This document shows, piece by piece, positions 42,026 through 50,672 of a stretch of 64,000 nt of DNA (position 1 is its first letter; each line of letters opens with the position of its first letter). Source of the stretch: CAVPDE01 sp963702565. Lineage in GTDB: Bacteria; Desulfobacterota; DSM-4660; Desulfatiglandales; HGW-15. The notes beneath the pieces are model-generated. The model made no database searches. It saw nothing but the letters and a program-made list of their open reading frames with translations, and was not told the origin of the DNA. The stretch spans positions 310,001-374,000 of the forward strand of contig CAVPDE010000024.1 of the NCBI GenBank assembly GCA_963702565.1, given 5' to 3'. A program made the translations under genes and the position numbers.

Positions 42026-45000
42026 TCATTCTGTCTTGAGCGAGTTCAGCAGAGGCTCGAAGACCTCCAGCGCGATCTCTTCGAACGCCGAGTCGATGGG
42101 ACTGGCTTTGGGGAAACAGAGCCGATGGTAGACATCGGCCCTTTCCCCCTCGTTCCACCCGTCCCCCTCCCATGCCTCACGCGCTTGTTCAAGGGCCCAC
42201 TCCCTGGGCTTCTTTTTCGAGAGACGCGCCTCTGCATAGGACCAGGAGAGTTCCGGGAAGAAGTGCAAAGGCGCTCTCAATCCCTCTCCGTATCGCCTCA
42301 GCAACCCTTCGAGAATGGTCTCTCCCTGCTCCACCGGAGCATAGTCGTAGAAAGCCCTCTTTCGTTCCTTGGTCAGACCGGCAAGCAGCGTGTGCCGCGG
42401 GTATCCCTCGGCGCGGACGCTGTTGAGCACCAGATGATGAATCCAGCACACCACCCTGTCCTTGCCCTTGACACGGGCATAGCGGTACCGGATCATCCGT
42501 TCTCTGAAGACATCCTTAAGCGATCCTGTTAAAGAAAACCCTCCCACGTCGATCTGGAAGTCCAGGGTTTCGAGGGCGTTTTCGCCGATGAGCCGCGACA
42601 GGTCCTCTGCAAAACGCTCCACTCCGGCACTGAACCCGTCATAGACGCAGTGTCCCACAGGCCCGTGAGGAAGTCGGCCGGAGGCTATGGCCAAAGCGAC
42701 GTCCTTCTTTATGCTTCGACCCTGGAGCCGTCTTCGCAGCATGCTCTCTTCCAGGAGGTAGCGCTCCAGGGTGTCCACGGTAAAAGGCTCCGTTTCCTCC
42801 GCGTAGGAAGACGCCTCTTCCAAAGCGATCCCCAGCCGCCTGTTGACCAGAAACCTCGCGGGGCTGGAGAAGAAGGCGCACAGGCCATGGAGATCCACTT
42901 TCCTCCACGACTCATCAGGCTCGGACAACCCTGTGCTCAAAAAAGGGGCCGGTTCCCCGCGCTCGGCGATCGCGGTCGCAGCAATCTCATAGTTCTCCTC
43001 CGAGTAAGTGAACAGCTTCTCCTGGTTCTTGAAGTATTCAGGGCTGAAAGCCTGGAGACGATGCTTGATCTGGAGGTGGTCACGGAGGGTGCGGCCGGGG
43101 ATCTCGAAACCTTGCTCCACGTAGTCGACGAGTTCGCTCACCAGCACCGAGGGAGGGATCGGCGAGTTGTCCTGGATGCTCTGCCCCACATAGCTGATGT
43201 AAAGCTTTTGTCTGGCCGAAAGGATCGCCTCCAGAAAAAGGTACCGGTCGTCATTCCTCCGGGACCGGTCGCCCGGCTTGGGATATCTCGCCATGAAATC
43301 GAAGCCCAGGGGCTTGGACTGTCTCGGATAAGCCTCCCCGTCCATCCCCAGAAGACAAATCACCCGGAAGGGGATGCTTCGCATGGGCAGCATGGCGCAA
43401 AACGTCACCCCCCCGGTCATAAAGCCGAATCCGAAACCTGTTTGGTCGAGAGTGCGCTCAAGGTAGCTTCTCACGACCTGCAGAGGAACCTTTTCATCAA
43501 ACAGAGAAACCGCGCCGGTTTTGACCAGGTCGTCGAGCATTCGGCGGATCAACTGCATCTCCCGGTCCGCCTCTTCCCCCGGTTCGAAGAAATCAGTCAG
43601 GACGTCGGTGAGCTCCGCCTGCCAGCATTCCAACGTGTTCGGTTTCCCGAGAGCGGTGGCTCGCTCGAACAGCTTTTCCACAAACTCCACGAAAGCACCG
43701 AGAATCCGACTCTCTTCCCCTTCGATGGGATCGTAAGGCAGGATCCCCGAAAACATCCTTTCTTCGCGGCCCGGCATGGCAAAGCCGAGAAGGAGTCTGC
43801 CGAGGCCGGCTCTCCAGGTGTTTGGAGGGAAGGGAGGCAGCCCCAACTCGGCTTTGTGTGTTTCATCAATTCCCCAGCGGATCCGTGTTTCAGAAATCCA
43901 TTTGCGCACCGTTTCCAGATCTTCGTTGGAAAGACCGAACTTGCGGCGCACCGCTTCGCATTCAAGAAGGTTCACGACCTGACTGACTCCGAAACGGCTT
44001 CCCTGGAGGTCAAGAAGATTGAGGAACGCTTCACCGATCCCTCCCTCCTTTCGCATGCTCCGGTCCGCGATGCTGAAAGGAATTCTGCGGGCATCTTCTT
44101 GAGGGGTGTCGAAGACGCCCTGGATGTAAGGCGCATAGGTTTCCACATCCGGCATCATCACCAGAATGTCCCTGGGCAGAAGACCGGGATCTTCTTCGAA
44201 CATCCGTAGAAGTTGATCACGGAGAACTTCCACCTCCCGCATGGGGCTGTGACAGGAATGGATCTGGATAGAGAGATCGTGTGGTGAAACTTTGTTCTTT
44301 TCCTGCCTCTCCTGGAGCTTGAGAATATCCAGCTGAACAGAACCCAGGAGATTTCCCGATTTCGGCTCTTCGTAGAATGAAAATTCCTCCGCCTCGAGGT
44401 CCAGGATCATCTCAAAGAAGTCCCTCCCCAACCTGCCCATGGAAGCGAGCAAGGAGTTCCCCTTTTCCATGTGGAGTTCCGATTCCGAGACGCCTTTCTG
44501 TGCCTTTTCTTTTTTCTTCATTTCCCACGTGTCCAGAATATCTCCCCAGTACTCCCGGCTCGGGTTCATGAGGAAGAGGTTCACCTGGGCCACCTGCGAC
44601 AGGAAAGCAAACACTTGAACATGAAATCGAGGCAGTGCGGAGATGCCGAACACGCAAATCCTTCTTGGAATTCCGGAGCGAGGGTCGATGCCCCCCCCGG
44701 TGGCCGTGAAGAGTTCTTTAGCCAGCGCTGCGCGGTGTTCGTGTTCATGGCCCTTAACCAGTTCGCGCCACAGCACCGCTTGCCAGTGCCGGGCTTTTCC
44801 CTGTTCCCACTGGAACATCATTTCAGGCCGGAAAAGAAGGTACTGGTCAAAAAGGTCGGCGATCCGCTGCGAGAGCTGGAAGCGCTTGAGATCGCTGCGT
44901 CCGCTCTCCAGGTAGATCCGCAGGGGCTCAAATGCCGGCTCCTCGATGAGCTTGGGCAGTGCCTTCATCACCCTCCACGTCATCACTCCGGGATCAAAAA

Positions 45001-45256
45001 GATTCGGTTTTGGCAGGTCCTTGAGGACGCTCTGAAAGATGTCACGGACAAAGGTGTTGGGGAAAGGGAAACAACAGTTAGCGCAAATCCCGTGTCGTTC
45101 TGCAAGCTGCAGAGATATCCAGCGCTCCATGCCCTTGCTCTGAACCACGATGACCTCGGGGTCAAAGGGAGACGGCAGGGATTGCTGGAGAACCTGCGCC
45201 AGCTGGTCCGACAGGATCTCTAATCGGTTGCTGGCAAAAACTCGGAAGTTGCCCAT
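42026..45256 (-). CDS. recC: Exodeoxyribonuclease V subunit gamma (RecC)
   Basis: The scaffold and Chi-recognition subunit of RecBCD, 1076 aa. I take the ATG at 45256 because the protein then begins GNFRVFASNRLEILSDQL, like the family; the frame opens from a GTG at 45298, and neither start has a good ribosome site. Helicase-like but inactivated motifs occur, along with VQSKGMERWISLQLAERHGICAN and the RSIPFRVICLLGMDGEAYPR segment. It is the first gene of the recC-recB-recD operon. Confidence 0.95.
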   Translation of the reverse strand: MGNFRVFASNRLEILSDQLAQVLQQSLPSPFDPEVIVVQSKGMERWISLQLAERHGICANCCFPFPNTFVRDIFQSVLKDLPKPNLFDPGVMTWRVMKALPKLIEEPAFEPLRIYLESGRSDLKRFQLSQRIADLFDQYLLFRPEMMFQWEQGKARHWQAVLWRELVKGHEHEHRAALAKELFTATGGGIDPRSGIPRRICVFGISALPRFHVQVFAFLSQVAQVNLFLMNPSREYWGDILDTWEMKKKEKAQKGVSESELHMEKGNSLLASMGRLGRDFFEMILDLEAEEFSFYEEPKSGNLLGSVQLDILKLQERQEKNKVSPHDLSIQIHSCHSPMREVEVLRDQLLRMFEEDPGLLPRDILVMMPDVETYAPYIQGVFDTPQEDARRIPFSIADRSMRKEGGIGEAFLNLLDLQGSRFGVSQVVNLLECEAVRRKFGLSNEDLETVRKWISETRIRWGIDETHKAELGLPPFPPNTWRAGLGRLLLGFAMPGREERMFSGILPYDPIEGEESRILGAFVEFVEKLFERATALGKPNTLECWQAELTDVLTDFFEPGEEADREMQLIRRMLDDLVKTGAVSLFDEKVPLQVVRSYLERTLDQTGFGFGFMTGGVTFCAMLPMRSIPFRVICLLGMDGEAYPRQSKPLGFDFMARYPKPGDRSRRNDDRYLFLEAILSARQKLYISYVGQSIQDNSPIPPSVLVSELVDYVEQGFEIPGRTLRDHLQIKHRLQAFSPEYFKNQEKLFTYSEENYEIAATAIAERGEPAPFLSTGLSEPDESWRKVDLHGLCAFFSSPARFLVNRRLGIALEEASSYAEETEPFTVDTLERYLLEESMLRRRLQGRSIKKDVALAIASGRLPHGPVGHCVYDGFSAGVERFAEDLSRLIGENALETLDFQIDVGGFSLTGSLKDVFRERMIRYRYARVKGKDRVVCWIHHLVLNSVRAEGYPRHTLLAGLTKERKRAFYDYAPVEQGETILEGLLRRYGEGLRAPLHFFPELSWSYAEARLSKKKPREWALEQAREAWEGDGWNEGERADVYHRLCFPKASPIDSAFEEIALEVFEPLLNSLKTE

Positions 45257-45282
45257 AGAAGTGAATAGGCCGTTATTCGTTA

Positions 45283-45356
45283 TCTTTTGTCCGTTCACCG
45301 TTGTCCGTGGCGCGTTGTCTGTGGTCGGCGGTCGGCCGTCGGCGGTCCGCGGTCGC
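45283..45356. repeat. Degenerate GTCCGTTGTC / GTCGGCGGTC words
   Basis: A run of near-repeats (TTGTCCGTTCACCGTTGTCCGTGG, GTCTGTGGTCGGCGGTCGG, CGTCGGCGGTCCGCGGTC) lies upstream of recC. It belongs to the same word family as the blocks at 32634 and 33634. It takes most of the recC-EamA spacer and leaves no obvious recC promoter. Confidence 0.5.
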
Positions 45357-45384
45357 TCTCTCAGCGATCATTATATGACAAGGG

Positions 45385-46251
45385 CTACGCGCGAAGAAAG
45401 AGAATAGACACTATGGCAAGCCCTATGCCGAGGATGCGCATCCCGCTGAGCTTCTCCTTGTAAACGATCACCGACAATAACACGGCGATCACGAAGTGCA
45501 TTCCTGTAATGGAAACAATGATAGACAGAGGCCCTACGGAAAGAGCCGCCAGGAAGGTGTAGAAGCCCACGAAGTTGATCAGGCCCATCAGGAGCCCGAT
45601 CCGGATGGCGTCTTTGCGGTTCCCCTGGGCCCCTTCTTTCCCTGCTTTCCTGATCAGGGCCGCTGAAAAGACGGTCCCCAAGAAATAGGAAAGCGCCATG
45701 AACCCCAGCTTGTTGGAATAAACTGCGGCGAACTTGCTTGAGATCGAGGCCACGCTGCCTGAAACCAGAGAGACAGAGACCAGGAACAGCCCCTTTCTCA
45801 CGCTCCTCACGGCTCCCTTCATCTCCTCCACGTCTCTCGTCAGAATGACGATGACCACGATCGCAAGAAGGATGCCCAGGACCTGATGCAGAGACACACG
45901 GTCATGAAGGAACAGGATGGAAAAGAGGACCACGACCACCATATTCAGGCGGATGATGGGATAGACCACGCTGGAGGGAACGTGTTTGAGCGCTTCGATG
46001 TGGGTGATGGTGCCGAGGACAAAAGAGGCACTGTTGATCCCTGCGGTCAGAAGGAGCATCCTGGCATCGGAAACCGATTCTTTCAGAGAAAGGAAAAAAA
46101 CGACGCTCAGAACCGTCACCGTTGCCATGAAGGAAAAAGTGGTCCACGCGGTATTGCACTCTCTCTCCGCAGAGACCTTGTAAAGGAATCTCTGCACCCC
46201 CATAAGCACGAGCGCAACAATGCTGAGGACATACCAGTTTCTCATCCCCAT
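45385..46251 (-). CDS. EamA/DMT-superfamily membrane transporter
   Basis: 288 aa, almost entirely hydrophobic with about ten predicted helices in two halves, the drug/metabolite transporter plan. EALKHVPSSVVYPIIRLNMVVVVLFS in the first half and ALSVGPLSIIVSITGMHFVIAVLLS in the second are the matching EamA repeats. There is no substrate clue. GCAGGTC precedes the ATG weakly. Neighbours give no functional link. Confidence 0.85.
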   Translation of the reverse strand: MGMRNWYVLSIVALVLMGVQRFLYKVSAERECNTAWTTFSFMATVTVLSVVFFLSLKESVSDARMLLLTAGINSASFVLGTITHIEALKHVPSSVVYPIIRLNMVVVVLFSILFLHDRVSLHQVLGILLAIVVIVILTRDVEEMKGAVRSVRKGLFLVSVSLVSGSVASISSKFAAVYSNKLGFMALSYFLGTVFSAALIRKAGKEGAQGNRKDAIRIGLLMGLINFVGFYTFLAALSVGPLSIIVSITGMHFVIAVLLSVIVYKEKLSGMRILGIGLAIVSILFLRA

Positions 46252-46330
46252 GACCTGCGTCCTATCATGATGCTGCGGATGAGACTACAATTCCGGCCCC
46301 ATTTCAAGCACCAACTCCTTCCAGACACAA

Positions 46331-46371
46331 AGAAGCCTCCATTCAATAGGAGGGACTGAATGGAGGCTTCT
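46331..46371 (-). terminator. Intrinsic terminator after the HU gene
   Basis: AGAAGCCTCCATTCA and its exact inverse form a 15-bp stem with a short loop. On the minus strand it is followed by TTCTTTGTG, and it lies just downstream of the HU stop codon. The T-run is short, but the stem is strong. Confidence 0.75.
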
Positions 46372-46391
46372 CGGAAATTCTTTGGAGGGGT

Positions 46392-46661
46392 TTAGTTCAC
46401 CGCATCCTTCAGGGCTTTCCCGGCCACGAACTTGGGCACGTTCTTGGCCTTGATCTTGATCTCTGCGCCGGTCTGTGGATTTCTTCCTATCCGCGCCTTC
46501 CTCTTGTCGACCTTGAAGGTCCCGAAACCTACCAAGGTCACTGCGCCTTTCTTCTTCAGAGCTTGTGTGATGGATGCGAAGACGCAGTCCACTGCTGCCT
46601 GGGCCTCTTTCTTGGTGCTGACCACTTTCACGACGTCGTTTACCAGATCCCCCTTATTCAT
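46392..46661 (-). CDS. HU family DNA-binding protein
   Basis: 89 aa, a histone-like dimer that bends DNA. N-terminal helices (KGDLVNDVVKVVSTKKEAQAAVDCVF) and the DNA-gripping arm GFGTFKVDKRKARIGRNPQTGAEIKI, with the intercalating proline region, are typical; it ends in KFVAGKALKDAVN. AGGAG precedes the ATG. It has its own promoter region and terminator, so it is monocistronic. Confidence 0.95.
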   Translation of the reverse strand: MNKGDLVNDVVKVVSTKKEAQAAVDCVFASITQALKKKGAVTLVGFGTFKVDKRKARIGRNPQTGAEIKIKAKNVPKFVAGKALKDAVN

Positions 46662-46713
46662 GTTTCAATCTCCTTTCTTAAATGGTGAGTGGGTTGTTTA
46701 TTTGCGCTGGCAC

Positions 46714-46741
46714 AGTCTATACAAGTTTTTAAAGATTTCAA
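46714..46741 (-). promoter_or_regulatory. Candidate promoter of the HU gene
   Basis: On the minus strand TTGAAA (46736-46741) with TAGACT 16 bases later (46714-46719), or the better -10 TATAGA (46716-46721) at a short 14-base spacing. The surroundings are AT-rich, including runs of A and T (46740-46775), unlike the rest of the window. Confidence 0.4.
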
Positions 46742-46806
46742 CTTAAAAGTTAACAAAAAAATAACCTGTTTAACGCAGCGCGCGCGCGTAAAGCCCCTCC
46801 TGCACA

Positions 46807-47433
46807 CTATTGTTGACGTTTGGAGACACGGCCGTCGATCAGGAGTTTCTCCATTGCCTCATAAGGCACGGCTCCCACAAGAAACTGCCCGTTCAGCAGG
46901 AACGTGGGCACCGCCTGTACCCCCATCCTGTGGGAGCGTTGCCAGTCCGCATCCACAAGGTCTTTGAAAGATCTTTCTTCAAGGACCTTCCGAGCCTCCT
47001 CTACGGGCAGACTCAGGGAACCGGCAAGAGCCAGGAGTTCAGAGAGCTTTCCGATATTCCTGTCTTCAGCAAAATAAGCGCGGAACACGGCATCGTGATA
47101 CGCTTGGCCTCTGCCCTTGGACTCAGCCCATTTGCCAAGCTCCTGTGCGAGCCTGCTGTTGTAAGTCTTGTCTCGGTGGCCGAAGGGCAACCCTTCCTCT
47201 CGGGCCACCCGCACCAAGCGGGCCATTACGCTTTCCAGGTCGATACGACCTTTGAAAAGCTCCTGCAGAGTCATTCCCGCTTCCGGGATCTCAGGATGAA
47301 GGGGAAAGGCGACCCATGAAATCCGGATGTCGTAAACCTTCTGAAGTCTTTCAATACGCCCGGTAATGAAGTAGCACCACGGTCAGATGTAGTCGGAAAA
47401 AACTTCTAAGAGTACAGGTTCCCTCATCTCCAT
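46807..47433 (-). CDS. Selenocysteine-containing DsbA/FrnE-family thiol oxidoreductase (UGA at 47383-47385)
   Basis: A thioredoxin-fold protein of 208 aa if UGA codon 17 is read as Sec. Upstream the frame gives EPVLLEVFSDYI, then UGA, then PWCYFITGRIERL. FrnE-like DsbA proteins have FSDY-x-C-P-W-C-Y at exactly this place, so the UGA replaces the first active-site Cys (U17-P-W-C20). The same frame runs on without a break, and the C-terminus GVQAVPTFLLNGQFLVGAVPYE is the cis-Pro loop of the family. A SECIS-like hairpin follows (47348-47371). There is no signal peptide, so it is probably cytosolic. ATG 47433 follows AGGAG. Read conventionally, the gene would be split into a 16-residue peptide and an inactive 155-aa remnant. 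Confidence 0.87.
47348..47371 (-). promoter_or_regulatory. Putative bacterial SECIS hairpin of the DsbA-like gene
   Basis: In the mRNA, 15 to 38 nt counted from the U of UGA, the strand folds as CUU-CA-U-UAC / GUA-U-UG-(A)-AAG: eight Watson-Crick pairs with one bulged A and one U-U mismatch. They close a five-base loop CGGGC. Guanines in the apical loop about 22-24 nt after the UGA match the requirements for SelB recognition. The fold was drawn by eye. Confidence 0.6.
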
Positions 47434-47479
47434 CCCTCTCCTGATGTCCGGGGTCTTGCCAGGCGACCCCCCTTGAGTT

Positions 47480-48037
47480 TCACTTCTTGGATTTCCCCTT
47501 GGACCATGATTTCTCGGTCTTCTCGGGCTTTTCCGCCTTTTTTTCCTTGTTCCGCTTCTGGGCAAGGTCCAGCTCAACGGAGGTGTCCTTCTTGAGGGAA
47601 TGAAAGGCCTCTGACCCCGGTTTGATTCCCAGGTTCTTCGCCGTCACCCCCCACCCTTTGTCCCCGTTCACGTCGTACTCCTTGACCACCACGGGAAGGG
47701 GTTTTTTCACGGATGAGGCAAGCCACACACTCACAAACACATCACCGAAGGGCATCCTCATATTGTAAACCAGGTCTTCAATCTGAACCTTGGGTATGGC
47801 GTAGGAGATGCTCAATTCCGAGACGAACGCGTCCACATGCACTCCGGCTTCAAAATTCAGAGTGCACAGGACAAGATCCAGGTCTTTGTCCCCGGTGTTC
47901 GGTGCGTACATAGGTCCTGCTTTGGCGGCAGGCGGTGTGCTGTTTGTTGATTTGGAGCCGGCTTTGGGACTCGCGGCTTCTGACCATGTGGCCGTCACAA
48001 GAACCATCAGGATGATAAATCCGAGAATCCTCTTCAC
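47480..48037 (-). CDS. Exported protein of unknown function with basic tail
   Basis: 185 aa from a GTG at 48037, preceded by AAAGGGGATGGA. A signal peptide is visible (KRILGFIILMVLVTATWSEAA). The mature part begins with a Ser/Thr/Pro/Lys-rich stretch. A compact domain follows (LDLVLCTLNFEAGVHVDAF, PFGDVFVSVWLASSVKKPLPVVV), and the end is a Lys/Glu-rich tail. I do not recognise a family. The neighbouring DsbA-like gene is 46 bases downstream in the same direction. Confidence 0.7.
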   Translation of the reverse strand: MKRILGFIILMVLVTATWSEAASPKAGSKSTNSTPPAAKAGPMYAPNTGDKDLDLVLCTLNFEAGVHVDAFVSELSISYAIPKVQIEDLVYNMRMPFGDVFVSVWLASSVKKPLPVVVKEYDVNGDKGWGVTAKNLGIKPGSEAFHSLKKDTSVELDLAQKRNKEKKAEKPEKTEKSWSKGKSKK

Positions 48038-48104
48038 TCCATCCCCTTTCAGCAGCACCGGAAGTTGAGCCGATCATACCTGGCACTTCAGAAAAGTCAA
48101 CCGG

Positions 48105-49556
48105 TCAGCGCCCCTTCTCAATGACTTTGACCAGCGTATTGGCAGGCAGGTTTTCACTGAGATCCATGCCGTTGAGCAAGGCGAAATCATCCAGATCGTC
48201 CTTGGGGATTCCCATGGATCGCAGGCTGCTCTCCACCGTGCCGGCCGTTTTGGTGGTGCGGAGGCGAATCCGGTCGGGCTTCACGTTGATCTTCTTCGAG
48301 TCGGTGAGTTCCTTGAAACCTTTCATGGTTCTTTCAAAAGTGTTCAAATACTTGTCAAAGGCCGACGGACTGGAGAGTCCGTGAAAATAGAAAATCGATT
48401 TGCCCCTCTGAATGAAATAGGACACCACCCGAATGGTCCCGCTCTGCCCTCGCACATCGCTCACAACCCGCTGAGCGGGAAACCCGCCAACCGTGATCGG
48501 ATCTGAGGAAAGGACAGAGGCGCGATTCGCCTGGACGAACTTCGAGGCCGCGTCTTTTGGTGACGCCGCGGCAGCCGCCGAGAAAATGATGCCTCCGTCC
48601 TTGTTCTCGTTCATGATCTGAACCTGGGAGGGGGTGTTGTTGATTTTCCAGTTGGCAGGAACCGGGAACTGGAACTTCATATCCGGATGGTAAAAGACTC
48701 CCTCCTCCACATACCCCTGCCGGGGATCGTCCCCGTACACGAGCCCGTCGATATGCCGCAGATAGGTCTCGCGATTCACCTTGGGATCTTTCATCCCCAG
48801 CTTTTGCTGCCATTCCTTCGCTTCTTTGCGCACGGACACTTCACGGTCCTCAGGACTAGGGTGAGTGGAGAACCACCCCGGCAAGCCGCTCCGATCCGAA
48901 CCCGGGTTCATGCGCTCCAGGGTTTCAAAAAACGCGGCCAGTTCCTTGCCGTCATACCCTGCCCTGCTCGCATACTCTACGCCCAATGCGTCCGCCTGCC
49001 TCTCGTTCTCCCTGCTGAAACTGAGGAACAGCATCCCAACCCCCAGCTGAGCCACTCCGGAAACCAGATCGCCCAGAAACAATCCGCCCACCACCACACC
49101 GAACTGCGCCAACTGGGCACGGCTGTACTGCTGAGCCGAATGACGGGCGGTGATGTGTCCGATCTCGTGACCCATCACTCCGGCAAGCTCCGCTTCGTTG
49201 TTGAGATTGGCCAGAATGCCCCTCGTGAAGTACACATAGCCGCCGGGCACGGCAAAGGCGTTTACTGCCGAGGCATCGACAATCTCGAACTTGTAAGGCA
49301 GGTTGGGGCGATGAGACACTCCAGCCAGCCGCTGGCCCATGTCATTGAGATAAGCGCTCAGCTTCTGATCCTCGTAGACGCCGTATTGTTTGCGCACCTG
49401 CACGTCCGTCTGCTTGCCGAGTTGGATTTCGTCCGATTCGCTCAGGAGCATGAGTTCAGGTCCGCCGCTCACCGGGTTCATGGCACAGGAACCGGACAGA
49501 AGGAAAAGGATCAAAATGACTCCCAGAACCATTTGCTTAAGGCCTTTGCTTTCCAT
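48105..49556 (-). CDS. M48-family metallopeptidase lipoprotein (BepA/LoiP-like)
   Basis: Periplasmic zinc peptidase, 483 aa from the ATG at 49556 with GGAGGTG upstream. A lipobox LLSGSC puts the lipid-bearing Cys at residue 24. The catalytic HEIGH is in GVMGHEIGHITARHSAQQ, and the third ligand Glu is in SRENERQADALGVEYAS. The C-terminal half (about 270-480) is not catalytic and ends with an LPANTLVKVIEKG module reminiscent of a C-terminal LysM-like or PDZ-like fold. Relatives degrade misfolded outer-membrane proteins. Confidence 0.92.
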   Translation of the reverse strand: MESKGLKQMVLGVILILFLLSGSCAMNPVSGGPELMLLSESDEIQLGKQTDVQVRKQYGVYEDQKLSAYLNDMGQRLAGVSHRPNLPYKFEIVDASAVNAFAVPGGYVYFTRGILANLNNEAELAGVMGHEIGHITARHSAQQYSRAQLAQFGVVVGGLFLGDLVSGVAQLGVGMLFLSFSRENERQADALGVEYASRAGYDGKELAAFFETLERMNPGSDRSGLPGWFSTHPSPEDREVSVRKEAKEWQQKLGMKDPKVNRETYLRHIDGLVYGDDPRQGYVEEGVFYHPDMKFQFPVPANWKINNTPSQVQIMNENKDGGIIFSAAAAASPKDAASKFVQANRASVLSSDPITVGGFPAQRVVSDVRGQSGTIRVVSYFIQRGKSIFYFHGLSSPSAFDKYLNTFERTMKGFKELTDSKKINVKPDRIRLRTTKTAGTVESSLRSMGIPKDDLDDFALLNGMDLSENLPANTLVKVIEKGR

Positions 49557-49740
49557 TTCACACCTCCATCGCCTTTGCATCCATCATGGCCGAGCTTTGG
49601 GTGCTCGGCTCATCCTAGGGCAGCGAATTTCACAAGTCAACCCTCCCCGTTCCGGCCCACCGCCATCTTAACCTCCATCAGGCTTTTACCCTTGATTGGC
49701 ATCCAGCTTTTCCCTAATATACAGGGCTGAAAAGTCAACT

Positions 49741-49762
49741 GCTGTCGGCTGAAGCCGACAGC
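49741..49762. repeat. Perfect 10-bp hairpin GCTGTCGGCT-GA-AGCCGACAGC
   Basis: A perfect inverted repeat with a two-base loop, followed by TTTA on the plus strand. It lies about 180 bases upstream of the divergent M48 peptidase start. It resembles short hairpin repeats scattered in many genomes. Confidence 0.6.
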
Positions 49763-49765
49763 TTT

Positions 49766-49860
49766 AGGGACAAAGGCACAGAGTGGCAAAGGGACAAAGT
49801 CATGTCACTCACTGCGTTGTGCTCCGCTTTGTGCCTATGTGCCTTTGCAACTTTGTGCCT
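49766..49860. repeat. Fold-back of GGCACAAAGGGACAAAG words
   Basis: GGGACAAAGGCACAGAGTGG and AAAGGGACAAAG words (49768-49800) are inverted as CTTTGTGCCTATGTGCC and CAACTTTGTGCC (49829-49859). The same word family recurs at 60778-60908. Together with the hairpins on each side it explains the 393-base gap 49557-49949; no further gene is seen. Confidence 0.6.
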
Positions 49861-49887
49861 GCATCGAGGTGAAAAACTAAACTGAAG

Positions 49888-49911
49888 CCTTCGCCTGAAG
49901 GCGAGGGTTTT
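49888..49911 (+). terminator. Terminator-like hairpin upstream of the enoyl-CoA hydratase gene
   Basis: CCTTCGCC pairs with GGCGAGGG (one T-G wobble) and is followed by TTTTA. It sits 39 bases before the start codon, so it may terminate upstream transcription or attenuate the gene. Confidence 0.45.
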
Positions 49912-49949
49912 ACTCTCATTCCCTAGAGGGAGAATAAACCGGAGGACCT

Positions 49950-50672
49950 ATGTCCATTGTTCTGTGGGAAAAGAAAGACACGGTTGCGGTTCTCACCATG
50001 AACAACAAAGAGAACCGGATGAACCTCGATTACGCCAGTGCCATGATCCAGGCTCTCGATGAGATCCTGGAGGACAAGGGTATTTTTTCAGTGGTGATCT
50101 GCTCGAGCGACGAAAAGAACTGGTCCCAGGGGATTGACCTCCAGTGGCTCATGGAACGCAAAGCGGCTGACGATCTAAATGCCATACGGAGTTTCCTCTA
50201 CCGCATGAACGACTTGTTCAAGAAACTGCTCCTCTATCCGATGCCGGTGATCGCGGCCATCAACGGGCACGCCTTTGGAAACGGGGCGCTCCTTTCCTGC
50301 ACCTGCGATTTCCGCTTCATGCGATCAGACAAAGGTTTTTTTTGCTTTCCTGAAGTGGATGTGAGCATCCCGTTCCTTCCCGGCATGATCGCCTTTGCCA
50401 GGAAAGCGATTCCTGAATACAAGTATCAGGAGATGGTCTACTCGGGGAGACGTTTCACCGCTTCCGAACTTGAAGAACATCATGTCATCCGAAAGGCTTG
50501 CAGAGATCAGGATGAACTCATGAAGGAATCGATGGATTTGGCCAGGACCTTCGAGAAAAAGCGCGGGATCTTCGGCGAACTGAAGAAGCGAATGTACAAG
50601 TCCGTCATCCAAGTCCTGGATAAGGAAGATCGGGAATTCATAGAACCGCTTTCTATCGTGGTGCAGGATTGA
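49950..50672 (+). CDS. Enoyl-CoA hydratase/isomerase family protein
   Basis: Crotonase-fold protein, 240 aa, acting on acyl-CoA thioesters. Oxyanion-hole segments are NWSQGIDLQWL and AINGHAFGNGALLSCTCDFRF. PEVDVSIPF supplies the glutamate at the second catalytic position, while the first Glu of classical hydratases is not obvious, so isomerase or another crotonase reaction is possible. CGGAGGACC precedes the ATG. It converges with, and overlaps by 20 bases, the amidohydrolase gene. Confidence 0.88.
   Translation: MSIVLWEKKDTVAVLTMNNKENRMNLDYASAMIQALDEILEDKGIFSVVICSSDEKNWSQGIDLQWLMERKAADDLNAIRSFLYRMNDLFKKLLLYPMPVIAAINGHAFGNGALLSCTCDFRFMRSDKGFFCFPEVDVSIPFLPGMIAFARKAIPEYKYQEMVYSGRRFTASELEEHHVIRKACRDQDELMKESMDLARTFEKKRGIFGELKKRMYKSVIQVLDKEDREFIEPLSIVVQD

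Noticed and set aside
42650..44209. 519-codon open frame opposite recC
   Set aside because: Antisense shadow of a clearly conserved RecC; the translation shows no domain.
36506..45256. A novel defence system in the large helicase genes
   Set aside because: The three proteins are ordinary RecC, RecB and RecD in one operon with standard motifs.
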